From: Pegea sp. RAD2-039
Lineage: Eukaryota > Chordata > Thaliacea > Salpida > Salpidae
Direction of reading: 5' to 3'
Length of the DNA: 64,000 nt
NCBI GenBank assembly: GCA_034620365.1
Contig: JAQGEQ010000071.1
Location: 4,216,001 to 4,280,000, forward strand
Of the stretch, positions 11,180 through 25,155 are shown one piece after another. How positions within the stretch are numbered: position 1 is the first letter of the stretch; each line of letters opens with the position of its first letter. Position numbers and translations under genes: made by a program. The notes below the pieces were generated by a model. That model did not search any database. It saw only the letters and a program-made list of their open reading frames with translations, and was not told where the DNA came from.

Positions 11180-14100
11180 ATGGTTTCTTATAGAAAAGCC
11201 ATATATACATTATTGAGTTTGATCACATCAATTGCTTTCTTTCAAATTTATTTCTTACAACCTAATCATACAGTGACCAATATTTTCGAGAATTTTGAAG
11301 CACAATACAATTCAGTTGGCCAAGAAAAAACTCACCAAACATTCCAATTAATTGGGTTTCTCAATTATTCTACTATTCACACAAATAAGGCTCTAACTTT
11401 ATTATATAATCTTTTCAATATTTCCTCTGATCAACTTATCAAAGATCCAACAATTTGCTGCAAAAACTATTCAAATAAATTCCATGTAAATGAAAATAAT
11501 TCACAATTTTGTCATTATGATGTTACTCAGATTATTTACAATCTAACAAACTTGCCAATATCTAAAAAACTTAGAAGCAAACTAAAACAGAATCAAACAA
11601 ATATACTCACTTGGACTATAAATGAAGAAATTAGTAAATCTCAATTGGAAGGTTTAGATTTAAATAACCTAATATGCTCCTACTCAAGAATAAATATAAA
11701 TAAGAAGCTACAAACTTCGAGTTATAATCCAATAACTATTAACTCTTTCATTATAAGAACTTTTAAAACTGATCCAAATAAACAAAATTACAAAATACCC
11801 AACAAACCAAAATTGAATATGAGAAAAAAAAGAGAAAATAAAAGATTACTTTTAAACAATCTTGCATCTAATCAATATCTGTCATCAGCAAGAGAAATTA
11901 AGTCATCAACACCAGAATACACGTCATCAACACCAGAATCTACTTCAGCAGCACCAGAATCTACATCATCAACAACAGAATCTACTTCATCAACAACAGA
12001 ATCTACGTCATCAACAACAGAATACACGTCATCAACACCAGAATCTACTTCAGCAGCACCAGAATCTACATCATCAACAACAGAATCTACTTCATCAACA
12101 ACAGAATACACGTCATCAACAACAGAATCTACTTCAGCAGCACCAGAATCTACATCATCAACAACAGTATCTAAGTCATCAACAACAAAATCCATGACAG
12201 CAACACCAGGATCTACGTTATCAGCACCAGAATCCAAGACACCAACAATAGAATCCATGACAGCAACAACAAAATCTACGTTATCAACACCAAAATCCAT
12301 GACAGCAACAACAGACTCTACGTTATCAACACCAGAATCCATGACAGCAACAACAGAGTCTACTTCATTAACACCAGAATCTACGTCATCAACAACAGTA
12401 AATACGTCATCAACAACAAAATCCATGACAGCAACAACCGAATCCATGACAGCAACAATAGAATCCACGACAGCAACAACAGAGTCTACGTTTTCAACAC
12501 CAGAATCCATGACACCAACAACAGAATCTACGTCATCAACAACAGAATCTAAGACAGCCACAACAGAATCTACGTTAGGAACAACAGAATCTACTTCAGC
12601 AACACCAGAATCTGCATCATCAACACCAGAATCCATGACAGCAACACCAGAATCAATGACAGCAACAATAGAATCCATGACAGCAACAACAGAATCTACG
12701 TTATCAACACCAAAATCCATGACAGCAACAACAGACTCTACGTTATCAACACCAGAATCCATGACAGCAACAACAGAGTCTACTTCATTAACACCAGAAT
12801 CTACGTCATCAACACTAGAATCTACATCATCAACAACAGTAACTACGTCATCAACAACAAAATCCATGACAGCAACAACCGAATCCATGAAAGCAACAAT
12901 AGAATCCATGACAGCAACAACAGAGTCTACGTTTTCAACACCAGAATCCATGACACCAACAACAGAATCTACGTCATCAACAACAGAATCTAAGACAGCC
13001 ACAACAGAATCTACGTTAGGAACAACAGAATCTACTTCAGCAACACCAGAATCTGCGTCATCAACACCAGAATCCATGACAGCAACACCAGAATCAATGA
13101 CAGCAACAATAGAATCCATGACAGCAACAACAGAATCTACGTTATCAACACCAAAATCCATGACAGCAACAACAGACTCTACGTTATCAACACCAGAATC
13201 CATGACAGCAACAACAGAGTCTACTTCATTAACACCAGAATCTACGTCATCAACACTAGAATCTACATCATCAACAACAGTAACTACGTCATCAACAACA
13301 AAATCCATGACAGCAACAACCGAATCCATGAAAGCAACAATAGAATCCATGACAGCAACAACAGAGTCTACGTTTTCAACACCAGAATCCATGACACCAA
13401 CAACAGAATCTACGTCATCAACAACAGAATCTAAGACAGCCACAACAGAATCTACGTTAGGAACAACAGAATCTACTTCAGCAACACCAGAATCTGCGTC
13501 ATCAACACCAGAATCCATGACAGCAACACCAGAATCAATGACAGCAACAATAGAATCCATGACAGCAACAACAGAATCTACGTTATCAACACCAAAATCC
13601 ATGACAGCAACAACAGACTCTACGTTATCAACACCAGAATCCATGACAGCAACAACAGAGTCTACTTCATTAACACCAGAATCTACGTCATCAACACTAG
13701 AATCTACATCATCAACAACAGTAACTACGTCATCAACAACAAAATCCATGACAGCAACAACCGAATCCATGAAAGCAACAATAGAATCCATGACAGCAAC
13801 AACAGAGTCTACGTTTTCAACACCAGAATCCATGACACCAACAACAGAATCTACGTCATCAACAACAGAATCTAAGACAGCCACAACAGAATCTACGTTA
13901 GGAACAACAGAATCTACTTCAGCAACACCAGAATCTGCGTCATCAACACCAGAATCCATGACAGCAACACCAGAATCAATGACAGCAACAATAGAATCCA
14001 TGACAGCAACAACAGAATCTACGTTATCAACACCAAAATCCATGACAGCAACAACAGACTCTACGTTATCAACACCAGAATCCATGACAGCAACAACAGA

Positions 14101-17100
14101 GTCTACTTCATTAACACCAGAATCTACGTCATCAACACTAGAATCTACATCATCAACAACAGTAACTACGTCATCAACAACAAAATCCATGACAGCAACA
14201 ACCGAATCCATGAAAGCAACAATAGAATCCATGACAGCAACAACAGAGTCTACGTTTTCAACACCAGAATCCATGACACCAACAACAGAATCTACGTCAT
14301 CAACAACAGAATCTAAGACAGCCACAACAGAATCTACGTTAGGAACAACAGAATCTACTTCAGCAACACCAGAATCTGCGTCATCAACACCAGAATCCAT
14401 GACAGCAACACCAGAATCAATGACAGCAACAATAGAATCCATGACAGCAACAACAGAATCTACGTTATCAACACCAAAATCCATGACAGCAACAACAGAC
14501 TCTACGTTATCAACACCAGAATCCATGACAGCAACAACAGAGTCTACTTCATTAACACCAGAATCTACGTCATCAACACTAGAATCTACATCATCAACAA
14601 CAGTAACTACGTCATCAACAACAAAATCCATGACAGCAACAACCGAATCCATGAAAGCACCAATAGAATCCATGACAGCAACCACAGAGTCTACGTTTTC
14701 AACACCAGAATCCATGACACCAACAACAGAATCTACGTCATCAACAACAGAATCTAAGACAGCCACAACAGAATCTACCTCAGCAACACCAGAATCTGCG
14801 TCATCAACACCAGAATCCATGACAGCAACAACAGAATCAATGACAGCAACACCAGAATCCATGACAGCAACACAAGAATCCATGACAGCAACACAAGAAT
14901 CTATGACAGCAACAACAGACTCTACGTTATCAACAACAGAATCTAAGACAGCCACAACAGAATCTACGTTAGGAACAACAGAATCTACTTCAGCAACACC
15001 AGAATCTGCGTCATCAACACCAGTCTCCATGACATCAACAACAGAATCAATGACAGCAACACCAGAATCCATGACAGCAACGTTAGTGTCTACTTCAACA
15101 ATACCAGAATCTACGTTATCAACACAAGAATCCATGACAGCAACAACAGAATCTACGTCATCAACAACAGAATCTAAGACAACCACAACAGAATCTACGT
15201 TAGGAACAACAGAATCTACTTCAGCAAAACCAGAATCAGCGTCATTAACACCAGAATCCATGACACCAACACCAGAATCCATGATAGCAACAATAGAATC
15301 CATGACAGCAACAACAGATTCCATTTTATTAACAACAGATTCTACGTCATCAACAACAGAATCTATGGAAGCTACAAAAGAATCTACGTCATCAACACCA
15401 GAATCCATGACAGCAACACCAGAATCTAGGTCATCATCAACAGAATCTATGACAGCAACACCTGAATCTATGACAGAAACACCAGAATCTATTATAGCAA
15501 CACCAGAATCTATGACAGCAACACCAGAATCTAAGTCATCAACAACAGAATCTATGACCGCAACACCTGAATCTAGGTCATCAACAACAGAATCTATGAC
15601 CGCAACACCTGAATCTATGACAGCAACAACAGAATCTACGTTTTCAACACCAGAATCTACTCTAGCAACACCAGAATCTACGTCATCAACAACAGAACAT
15701 ATGACAGTAACACCGGAATCCGTATCATCAACAGCAGAATTCATAACAGGAATAAAAGAATCTTTGACAGCAACACCAGAATCTACGTTGTCAACACCAG
15801 AATATATGATAGCAACAACAGAATCTATGATAGCCACACCAGAATCTATGACAGCAACAACAGAATCTACGTTATCAACACCAGAATCTATGACAGGAAC
15901 ACCAGAATTTACGTTATCAACACCAGAATCTAAGTCATCAACACTAGAATCTATGACAGCAACACCAGAATCTATGACAGCAACAACAGAATCTACGCCA
16001 TCAACAACAGAATCTACGCCATCAACACCAGAATCTATGATAGCAACACAAGAATTTATCGCAGCAACAACAGAAGCCATGACAGCAACGACTGAATCTA
16101 TGACAGCAACACCAGTCTCTGTGACAGCAACAACAGAATCTACGTCATCAACAAGAGAGTCCATGACAACAATAACAGAATCATCGTCATTAACAACAGA
16201 ATCTATAACAGGAACACAAGAATCTATCGCAGCAACAACAGAATCCATGAGAGCAACACCAGAATCTACGTCTTCAACACCAGAATCTATGACAGCAACA
16301 AGAGAATCTACGTCATCAACAACAGAATCTATGACAGCAACACAAGAATATACGTCATCCACACCAGAATTTACGTCATCAACACTAGAATCTACGTTGT
16401 CAACAAGAGAGTCCATGACAGCAACACCAGAATCTATGACAAAAACACCAGAATCGGTATCATCAACAACAGAATCTACGTCATCAAAACTAGAATCCAT
16501 GAGAGCAACACCAGAATCTACGTCATCAACACCAGAATCTATAACAGCAACAAGAGAATCTACTATAACAACACCAGAATCCTGGACAGCAACACCAGAA
16601 TCAACGTCATTAACGTCAGAATCTATGAAAACAACAACAGAATCAATGACATCAACAACAGAATCCATGACAACAACAACAGAATCCATCACAGCAACAG
16701 GAGAATCAATGACAGCAACAACAGAATCCATGACGGCAGCAAAAGAATCCATGACAACAACGACTGATTCTATGACAGCAACAACAGAATCCATGACAGC
16801 AATACCAGAATCTACTATATCAACACCAGAGTCTACGTTATCAACACCAGAATCTATGACAGCAACACCAGAATCAATGACATCAAAACCAGAATCTATG
16901 TTGTCAACAACAGAATCAACGTTATCAACAACAGAATTTACGTCATCAACACCAGAATCTACGTTATCAGCACCAGAATCTATGACATCAACAACTGAAT
17001 CTATGACAGCAACAACAGGATTCATGACAGCAACAACAGACTTTATGTCATCAACAGCAGAATCTACGTCATCAACAACAGAATTTAAGACAGCAACACC

Positions 17101-20100
17101 TGAATCTACGTTAGGAACAACAGAATCTACTTCAGCAACACCAGAATCAACGTCATTAACACCAGAATCTATGACACCAACAACAGAATCAATGACACCA
17201 ACAACAGAATCCACTTTATTAAGAACAGATTCTACGTCATCAACAACAGAATCTATGGAAGCAACAAAAGAATCTACGTCATCAACAACAGAATCTATGG
17301 CAGCAACACCAGAATCTACGTTATCAACAACAGAATCTACGTCATTAACAGCAGAATCTATGATAGCAACAGCAGAATCCATGACAGCAATAATAGAATC
17401 TATGACAGCAACACAGGAATCTACGTCATCAACAACACTATCTATGACAACAAAACCGGAATCTATGACATCAACACCAGAGTCTATAACAGCAACACAA
17501 GAATCTACGTTGTCAACAGCAGAATCTACGTCATCAATACCAGAATCTATGACAGCAACACCTGAATCTACTTCAGCAACAACAGAGTCTATGACAGCAA
17601 CAACAGAATCTACGTCATCAACAACAGAATCTATGAAAGCAACAACAGAAGCTAGGTCATCAATAACAGAGTCAATGACAGCAACACCACAATTTGCGTC
17701 ATCAACAACAGAATCTATGATAGAAACACCAGAATCTATGATAGAAACACCAGAATCTATGACAGCAACACCAGAATCTACGTTTTCAACACCAGAATCT
17801 ACGTCATCAACAACAGACATTATGCTATTCACACCAGAATCTATGACAGCAACAACAGAATCTATGTTATCAACAACAGAATCTATGGCAGCAACACCAG
17901 AATCTACGTCATCAACAACAGAATCTATGATAGCAACAACAGACTCTACGTCATCAACACCTGAATCTATGACAGAAACACCAGAATCTATTATAGCAAC
18001 AACAGAATCTAAGTCATCAACAACAGAATCTATGACAGCAACAACAGAATCTACGTCATCAACAACAGAATGTATGACAGCAACACAAGAATCTACGTCA
18101 TCCACACCAGAATTTACGTTATCAACACTAGAATCTACGTTGTCAACAAGAGAGTCCATGACAGCAACACCAGAATCGGTATCATCAACAACAGAATCTA
18201 CGTCATCAAAACTAGAATCCATGACAGCAACACCAGAGTCTACGTCATCAACAACAGAATCTATGATAGAAACACAAGAATCTACGTTATCAACACTAGA
18301 ATCCATGACAGCAACACCAGAGTCTACGTCATCAACAACAGAATCTATGATAGAAACTCTAGAATCTACGTTATCAACACCAGAATCCATGACAGCAACG
18401 ACACAATATTTGACAGCCACAACAGAATCTATGACAGAAACACTAGAATCTATGACAGAAACACCAGAATCTATTATAGCAACAACAGAATCTATTTCAG
18501 CAACACCAGAATCTATGACAGCAACACCAGAATCTAAGTCATCAACAACAGAATCTATGACAGCAACAACAGAATCTACGTCATCAACAACAGAATCTAT
18601 GACAGCAACACAAGAATCTACGTCATCCACACCAGAATTTACGTCATCAACACTAGAATCTACGTTGTCAACAAGAGAGTCCATGACAGCAACACCAGAA
18701 TCTATGACAAAAACACCAGAATCGGTATCATCAACAACAGAATCTACGTCATCAAAACTAGAATCCATGGCAGCAACACCAGAGTCTACGTCATCAACAA
18801 CAGAATCTATGATAGAAACACCAGAATCTACGTTATCAACCCCAGAATCCATGACAGCAGCAACAGAATATATGACAGCAACAACAAAATCTATGACAGC
18901 AACAACAGAATCTACTTCAGCAACACCAGAATCTATGACAGCAATAACAGAATCCATGACAGCAACAACAGAATCTATGACATCAACAACAGAATCTTTG
19001 ACAGCAACAACAGAATCTTTGACAGCAACAACAGAATCTATGACAGCAACACCAGAATCTATGACAGCAACAACAGACTCTATTTTAGCAACACTAGAAT
19101 CTATGACAGCAATACAGGAATCTATCGCAGCAACAACAGAATCCATGAGAGCAACACCAGAATCTACGTCATCAACACCAGAATCTATGACAGCAACAAG
19201 AGAATCTACTATAACAACACCAGAATCCTGGACAGCAACACCAGAATCAACGTCATTAACGTCAGAATCTATGAAATCAACAACAGAATCAATGACATCA
19301 ACAACTGAATCTATGACAGCAACAACAGAATCCATGACAGCAACAACAGAATCCATGACGGCAGCAAAGGAATCCATGACAGCAACAACTGAATCTATGA
19401 CAGCAACAACAGAATCCATGACAGCAATACCAGAATTTACTTTATCAACACCAGAGTCTACGCTATCAACACCAGAATCTACGTTATCAACACTAGAATC
19501 TATGACAGCAACACCAGAATCATTGACATCAAAACCAGAATCTATGTTGTCAACAACAGAATCAACGTCATCAACAACAGAATCTACGTCATCAACAACA
19601 GAGTCTACGCTATCAACACCAGAATCTACGTTATCAGCACCAGAATCTACGTTATCAGCACCAGAATCCATGACAGCAACAACAGAATCTATGATAACAA
19701 TACCAGAATCTATGACATCAACAACAGAATCAATGACAGCAACAACAGAATCTATGACATCAACAACAGAATCCATGACGGCAACAACAGAATCCATGAC
19801 GGCTACAACAGAATCCATGACGGCAACAACAGAATCCATGACAGCAACAACAGAATCCATGACGGCAACAACAGAATCCATGACAGCAATAACAGAATCC
19901 CTGACAGCAACAACAGAATCTACTTCAGCAACAACAGAATCTATGACAGCAACAACAGAATCCATGACAGCAACAACAGAATCCATGACTGTCACAACAG
20001 AATCCATGACAGCAATAACAGAATCCATGACAGCAACAACAGAGCCCATGACGGCAATAACAGAATCCATGACAGCAAAAATAGAATCTATAACAGCAAC

Positions 20101-23100
20101 AAAAGAATCCATGACATCAACAACAGAGTCTACGCTATCAACACCAGAATCTACGCTATCAACACCAGAATCTACGTTATCAACACCAGAATCTATGACA
20201 GCAACACCAGAATCAATGACATCAACACCAGAATCTATGACAATAACAACAGAATCTATGACAGCAACACCAGAATCTATGACAGCAACACCAGAATCTA
20301 TGACAGCAACAACAGAATCCATGACGGCAACAACAGAATACATGACAGCAACAACAGAATCTATGACAGCAACAACAGAATCCATGACAGCAACAACAGA
20401 ATCCATGACAGCCACAACAGAATCCATGACAGCAATAACAGAATCAATGACATCAACAACTGAATCTATGACAGCAACAACAGAATCCATGACAGCAACA
20501 ACAGAATCCATGACGGCAGCAAAAGAATCCATGACAGCAACAACTGAATCTATGACAGCAACAACAGAATCCATGACAGCAATACCAGAATCTACTTTAT
20601 CAACATCAGAATCTGCGTTATCAACACTAGAATCTATGACAGCAACACCAGAATCATTGACATCAAAACCAGAATCTATGTTGTCAACAACAGAATCAAC
20701 GTCATCAACAACAGAATCTACGTCATCAACAACAGAGTCTACGCTATCAACACCAGAATCTACGTTATCAGCACCAGAATCTACGTTATCAGCACCAGAA
20801 TCCATGACAGCAACAACAGAATCTATGATAACAATACCAGAATCTATGACATCAACATCAGAATCAATGACAGCAACAACAGAATCTATGACATCAACAA
20901 CAGAATCCATGACGGCAACAACAGAATCCATGAAAGCAACAACAGAATCCATGACGGCTACAACAGAATCCATGACGGCAACAACAGAATCCATGACAGC
21001 AACAACAGAATCCATAACAGCAACAACAGAATCTGCGTCATCAACACCAGAATCCTTGACAGCAACAACAGAATCCATGACGGCAACAACAGAATCCATG
21101 ACAGCAATAACAGAATCCTTGACAGCAACAACAGAATCTACTTCAGCAACAACAGAATCTATGACAGCAACAACAGAATCCATGACAGCAACAACAGAAT
21201 CCATGATAGCAATAACAGAATCCATGACAGCAACAACAGAGCCCATGACGGCAATAACAGAATCCATGACAGCAAAAATAGAATCTATAACAGCAACAAA
21301 AGAATCCATGACATCAACAACAGAGTCTACGCTATCAACACCAGAATCTACGTTATCAACACCAGAATCTACGACAGCAACACCAGAATCAATGACATCA
21401 ACACCAGAATCTATGACAATAACAACAGAATCTATGACAGCCATAACTGAATCTATGACAGCAACACCAGAATCTATGACAGCAACAACAGAATCCATGA
21501 CGGCAACAACAGAATCCATGACAGCAATAACAGAATCCCTGACAGCAACAACAGAATCTACTTCAGCACTAACAGAATCTATGACAGCAACAACAGAATC
21601 AATGACGGCAACAGCAGAATCTATGACAGCAACAACAGAATCTATGACAGCAACAACAGAATCTATGATAGCAACAACAGAGTCCATGACGGCAACAACA
21701 GAATCCATGACAGCAACAACAGAATCTACTTCAGCAACAACAGAATCTATGACAGCAACAACAGAATCCATGACAGCAATAACAGAATCCATGACAGCAA
21801 CAACAGAGTCCATGACAACAACAACAGAATCTACTTCAGCAACAACAGAATCTATGACAGCAACAACAGAATCCATGACGGCAACAACAGAATCCATGAC
21901 AGCAACAACAGAATCTACTTCAGCAACACCAGAATCTATGACAGCAACAACAGAATCCATGACCGCAACAACAGAATCCATGACAGCAATAACAGAATCC
22001 CTGACAGCAACAACAGAATCTACTTCAGCAACAACAGAATCTATGACATCAGCAACAGAATCCATGACAGCAACAACAGAATCCATGACAGCAACAACAG
22101 AATCTACTTCAGCACCATCAGAATCTATGACAGCAACAACAGAATCTATGGCAGCAACAACAGAATCTATGACAGCAACAACAGAATCTATGACAGCAAT
22201 AACAGAATCCACGACAGCAACAATAGAATCTACTTCAGCAACAACAGAATCTATGACAGCAACAACAGAATCCATGACGGCAACAACAGAATCCATGACA
22301 GCAATAACAGAATCTATGACAGCAACAACAGAATCTACTTCAGCAACACCAGAATCTATGACAGCAACAACAGAATCCATGACCGCAACAACAGAATCCA
22401 TGACAGCAATAACAGAATCCCTGACAGCAACAACAGAATCCATGACCGCAACAACAGAATCCATGACGGCAACAACAGAATCCATGACAGCAACAACAGA
22501 ATCTACTTCAGCACCAACAGAATCTATGACAGCAACAACAGAATCTATGGCAGCAACAACAGAATCTATGACAGCAACAACAGAATCCATGACGGCAACA
22601 CCAGAATCTATGGCAGCAACAACAGAATCTATGACATCATCAACAGAATCCATGACAGCAACAACAGAATCTACGTCACCGACATTTTCTTACACTTTTT
22701 CTGATGCCACTGAAGCAACAAATAATGGAAATTTTGCTTTGAGTACTTTTGCTGTGATTCTAATTTCGATTAACTTTTAAGTTCATTTTTTGCAGATGTT
22801 TTTACTGCGCAAGTTGGAAAACTCTTTGAAATGAAAATTGATGGTTTATGGAGCGATGATGACGTCATCATTTCTAGTAATTGGTTGTCAATTGATCGAA
22901 GCGGTTTTCGTGTAATTGGAGTTCCTTTGAGTAGTGACATTGGTGGAACCATCTATTTACGTCATGAAAATCGATTCATCTACGTCATAATGCGACCACG
23001 TGACTTATCTTTCTTAGCAACGAGCAAGATGCGAGTGATTTGTAAAATCAATTCTCCACGCTTCAATGCACATTCAAACTTTGCTTCGCGTTTATCTGTG

Positions 23101-23739
23101 CTTTTTATTGAACAACTCAGTCGCTTTTTTCCACGTCTCGATATCGATGACGTCACTGTGATGACGTATCACCTGTATGAAGCAACAAATCAGTTTGAAA
23201 TGACATGGAGCTGGCCAATGAGTGACCAGCAGCACCAGCAGATGATAATGATGGGCAAATCGAACAGTGACGTCAGCAGCGCTGTTAGCGCGCGATTTTT
23301 TCTACACATGTTGCCGATCTTTGCCATCCAGAAGCTAGATTTAATCCAGGAGCAAGCAGAAGCAACTACTTCATCTAAAGACTTTCTTCTAGAAGCAGTT
23401 GCTGGATCCTTCTGCTTTCTACTTTTACTTGTAATAGTTGTTGTGATAGTAAGGAGAAAATGCTTTCATCAACCGAAAGATCGCTCCTTACTCACCAGGA
23501 AGCCTCCGACGTTCCCTGATGAGTTCCAGATGACTGAGATCTTCAATCCCGCCAAACCAAACATTTCTATCGATGAGTTATCTTCATCGCGATCTCTTTC
23601 GACTCCTGCCCTTTTTCAAGTTCAAATTGATTATCCAGATGACGTCTTTTCGGAATGCAATCAGCCGTCATCTCATCCCGATCATTCCAGTGATGATACC
23701 TTTTGTGGATCTTATCATTTTGAGGCTCCTACCTCCTGA
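11180..23739 (+). CDS. DAG1-like: Giant dystroglycan-like protein (predicted 4168 aa)
   Basis: Two exons, 11180-22742 and 22796-23739, joined by a 53-nt intron (GTACTT...TTTTTTGCAG, phase 1). Order: N-terminal hydrophobic signal (residues 9-26); a domain to about residue 175 resembling the S6-like N-terminal domain of alpha-dystroglycan (LLYNLFNISSDQL, then NQTNILTWTINEE near its end); a furin-like RKKR at 215-218; about 513 heptads of the ESMTATT/ESTSSTP type (11905-22680), a dense O-glycan scaffold; then a cadherin-like domain (VGKLFEMKI, NWLSIDRSG, VIGVPL), an SEA-like part (NSPRF, FEMTWSW), a transmembrane helix at about 4055-4077, a basic RRK stop-transfer and a ~90-residue tail. I do not see the first Ig-like domain of vertebrate N-terminal alpha-dystroglycan, a C-terminal PPxY dystrophin-binding motif, or a clear GS autocleavage site. 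In the family, dystroglycan is cut into an extracellular laminin-binding alpha and a membrane beta subunit. AATAAA lies at 23859. The single-gene model rests on splice phase, intron size and domain order. Confidence 0.75.
11905..22680 (+). repeat. 21-bp (heptapeptide) mucin repeat array, about 513 units
   Basis: Two unit types alternate: gaatctacgtcatcaacaac (EST SSTT) and gaatccatgacagcaacaac (ESM TATT), with P, I or Q variants at the seventh position. Serine and threonine fill most positions, Glu opens almost every unit, and no cysteine is evident apart from a TECMT variant near 18070. The whole 10.8 kb stays in frame. Confidence 0.95.
12291..14770 (+). repeat. Higher-order 441-bp repeat inside the mucin array
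   Basis: The same point in the unit (caaaatccatgacagcaac) recurs at 12291, 12711, 13152, 13593, 14034 and 14475: one spacing of 420 then four of exactly 441 bases (21 heptads, 147 residues). The middle copies look almost identical, differing by rare single bases. The last copy breaks off near 14770, where the STLGTTE heptad is missing. Confidence 0.9.
22743..22795 (+). other. 53-nt intron whose retention gives a GPI-like tail
   Basis: If spliced, codon phase 1 joins ...FAL to NVFTAQVGKLFEM. If retained, the frame runs to a TAA at 22778 and ends in NNGNFALSTFAVILISINF. That is a small-residue stretch followed by about 14 hydrophobic residues, the shape of a GPI-attachment signal. Confidence 0.6.
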
Positions 23740-23858
23740 ATTTCAAATCATTTTTTTTCTCGTGATGTAGCAATATTTTTTTAAAACATTTTTTAGACTT
23801 TTAAATTATTATTTTTTTGATGGTTTCAATTGGAAGTGCAATTTCAAACTTCGTTCGC

Positions 23859-23864
23859 AATAAA
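23859..23864 (+). terminator. Polyadenylation signal of the dystroglycan-like gene
   Basis: AATAAA 120 bases after the TGA at 23737. Confidence 0.6.
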
Positions 23865-24780
23865 CTATTTGTATGATCGACTCGAGGTTCCTTTCAACAG
23901 AGAACAGCTGTTACAAGATTAAAAACTTTAATCTGAAGATGTACGTTTCTTAAAAGTCTTTTAAGAGAAGTTTTAGTGATGTTAGAGGTAGTCATTCAAC
24001 GTTCTTCACATCGATAAGTCTTATTTTCAAACTGTGTTACTAAAAAAGTTTATTTCTAAAATGTTTTAATGAATTATTGAAAAGTGAACTTAATCTATAA
24101 TTAATATGGCCAAGGAATAAAAAGTTGGAATTCCTTGCTGAAAAACTCTTTGTTTGTAGTTTGTTGTTGACTCCTCATACTTTTGAAAATATTTATTTGT
24201 TTAATATTGTGATAAACTCTTTGTTTGAACCCCACATAGAGTTTAGTAAATAACTCATTCGGCCTATTAGCACCTTAAATAACAAGAGATCCACGGCCAA
24301 CAGCAGCAAACTAAAAGCTGTTTTACAGATAAGTTTTTCACTTGGAGGTTAAAAGTATCTAGATGTAGCTTGAACACAAGCTATTCAAGTATTTAGTTCA
24401 TTTCTTCAAATTTATCAAGCAAAATGAAGGTATTAGATCTTTTTAGGTCTTGGATCTTCAATTGTATTTTTCTTGCGGTGTGAACAAAATTTAACAAATA
24501 GTTTTATTGATTGCTCAAGATTATGTTACAGAGAATAAGAAAGGGTATTAAGATGATAAAACAGTTGAATGATTTTGTTGCAATTTTGTTCTTACTTGTG
24601 TATTCATAAGCTGACTTGGTGATTATCCAGAAGTATATTTCTACACAAAAGACTACCATAAAAGTTTCATAACTTCGAAATTCTAAAATATTACTGAGAA
24701 TCATCAAATAATTTTTAAAACTATATCTACTAATATTTGATCAATAATATATTCCTTTTTGTTCATTTTGTTTTGATAAG
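23865..24780. other. Intergenic, nothing recognised
   Basis: AT-rich, no conserved frame seen on either strand; the short open frame at 24504-24707 on the minus strand has no recognisable motif. Confidence 0.5.
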
Positions 24781-25096
24781 ACTCACCACGAGTTGCTCTG
24801 GGACTTAATTGGTATTGACGTTGCTGCTGTTTATGAAGTTTGCTTTGCAGGTGTTGGAAGCCTCAAGGATTGCGCCCTGAGCTGTTTGGCCGATCAAGGG
24901 ACAAGAAGTGTCACTTTGTTTTATTCACTCAGGTGTTTGCTTCATGGTTATGAGCTCGATTGTTACAAAGTGCAAATCGGTCGTTAAGGCCCTAGCATCA
25001 AGCTCTCTCACCTTACGCAACAGTCAGTTATCGACATCATCATATCGAAAAAATAATAATGAGAATTTGATGAAAATTAATGAGGCTCATGCTTAG
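24781..25096 (+). CDS. Unresolved coding-like fragment, cysteine-containing
   Basis: This stretch is clearly richer in G+C than its flanks. One frame (about 24784-24987) reads ...GSLKDCALSCLAD, then CLLHGYELDCYKV, ending in a TAA. The spacing of the C..C pair and the CLLHG loosely recall PAN/apple domains, but it is too short to claim. A second frame continues to a stop at 25094 (RNSQLSTSSYRKNNNENLMK). There is no convincing start, so it may be an exon of an unresolved gene or a decayed copy. I cannot assign a function. Confidence 0.3.
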
Positions 25097-25155
25097 CTGA
25101 GTAAAAGAAAATATTAAAAAGTTACTAAATATGTTTTCTCTAAATTCCATAGTAT

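Noticed and set aside
11872..22653. A 3,593-codon open frame on the minus strand, antisense to the mucin array
   Set aside because: It is the mirror of the 21-bp repeat: a unit without stops in one reverse frame stays open however often it is repeated. Its product is a monotonous VDSVVAVMDS polymer with no signal peptide, domain or conserved end.
11905..22680. CRISPR-like or satellite repeat array
   Set aside because: Units are directly adjacent without spacers and strictly codon-phased inside one reading frame; it is a coding mucin repeat in a eukaryote.
11180..22780. Stand-alone GPI-anchored mucin as the only product
   Set aside because: Possible as an isoform, but the 53-nt intron keeps frame into a dystroglycan-like C-terminal exon with no start of its own, so one gene is the better primary model.
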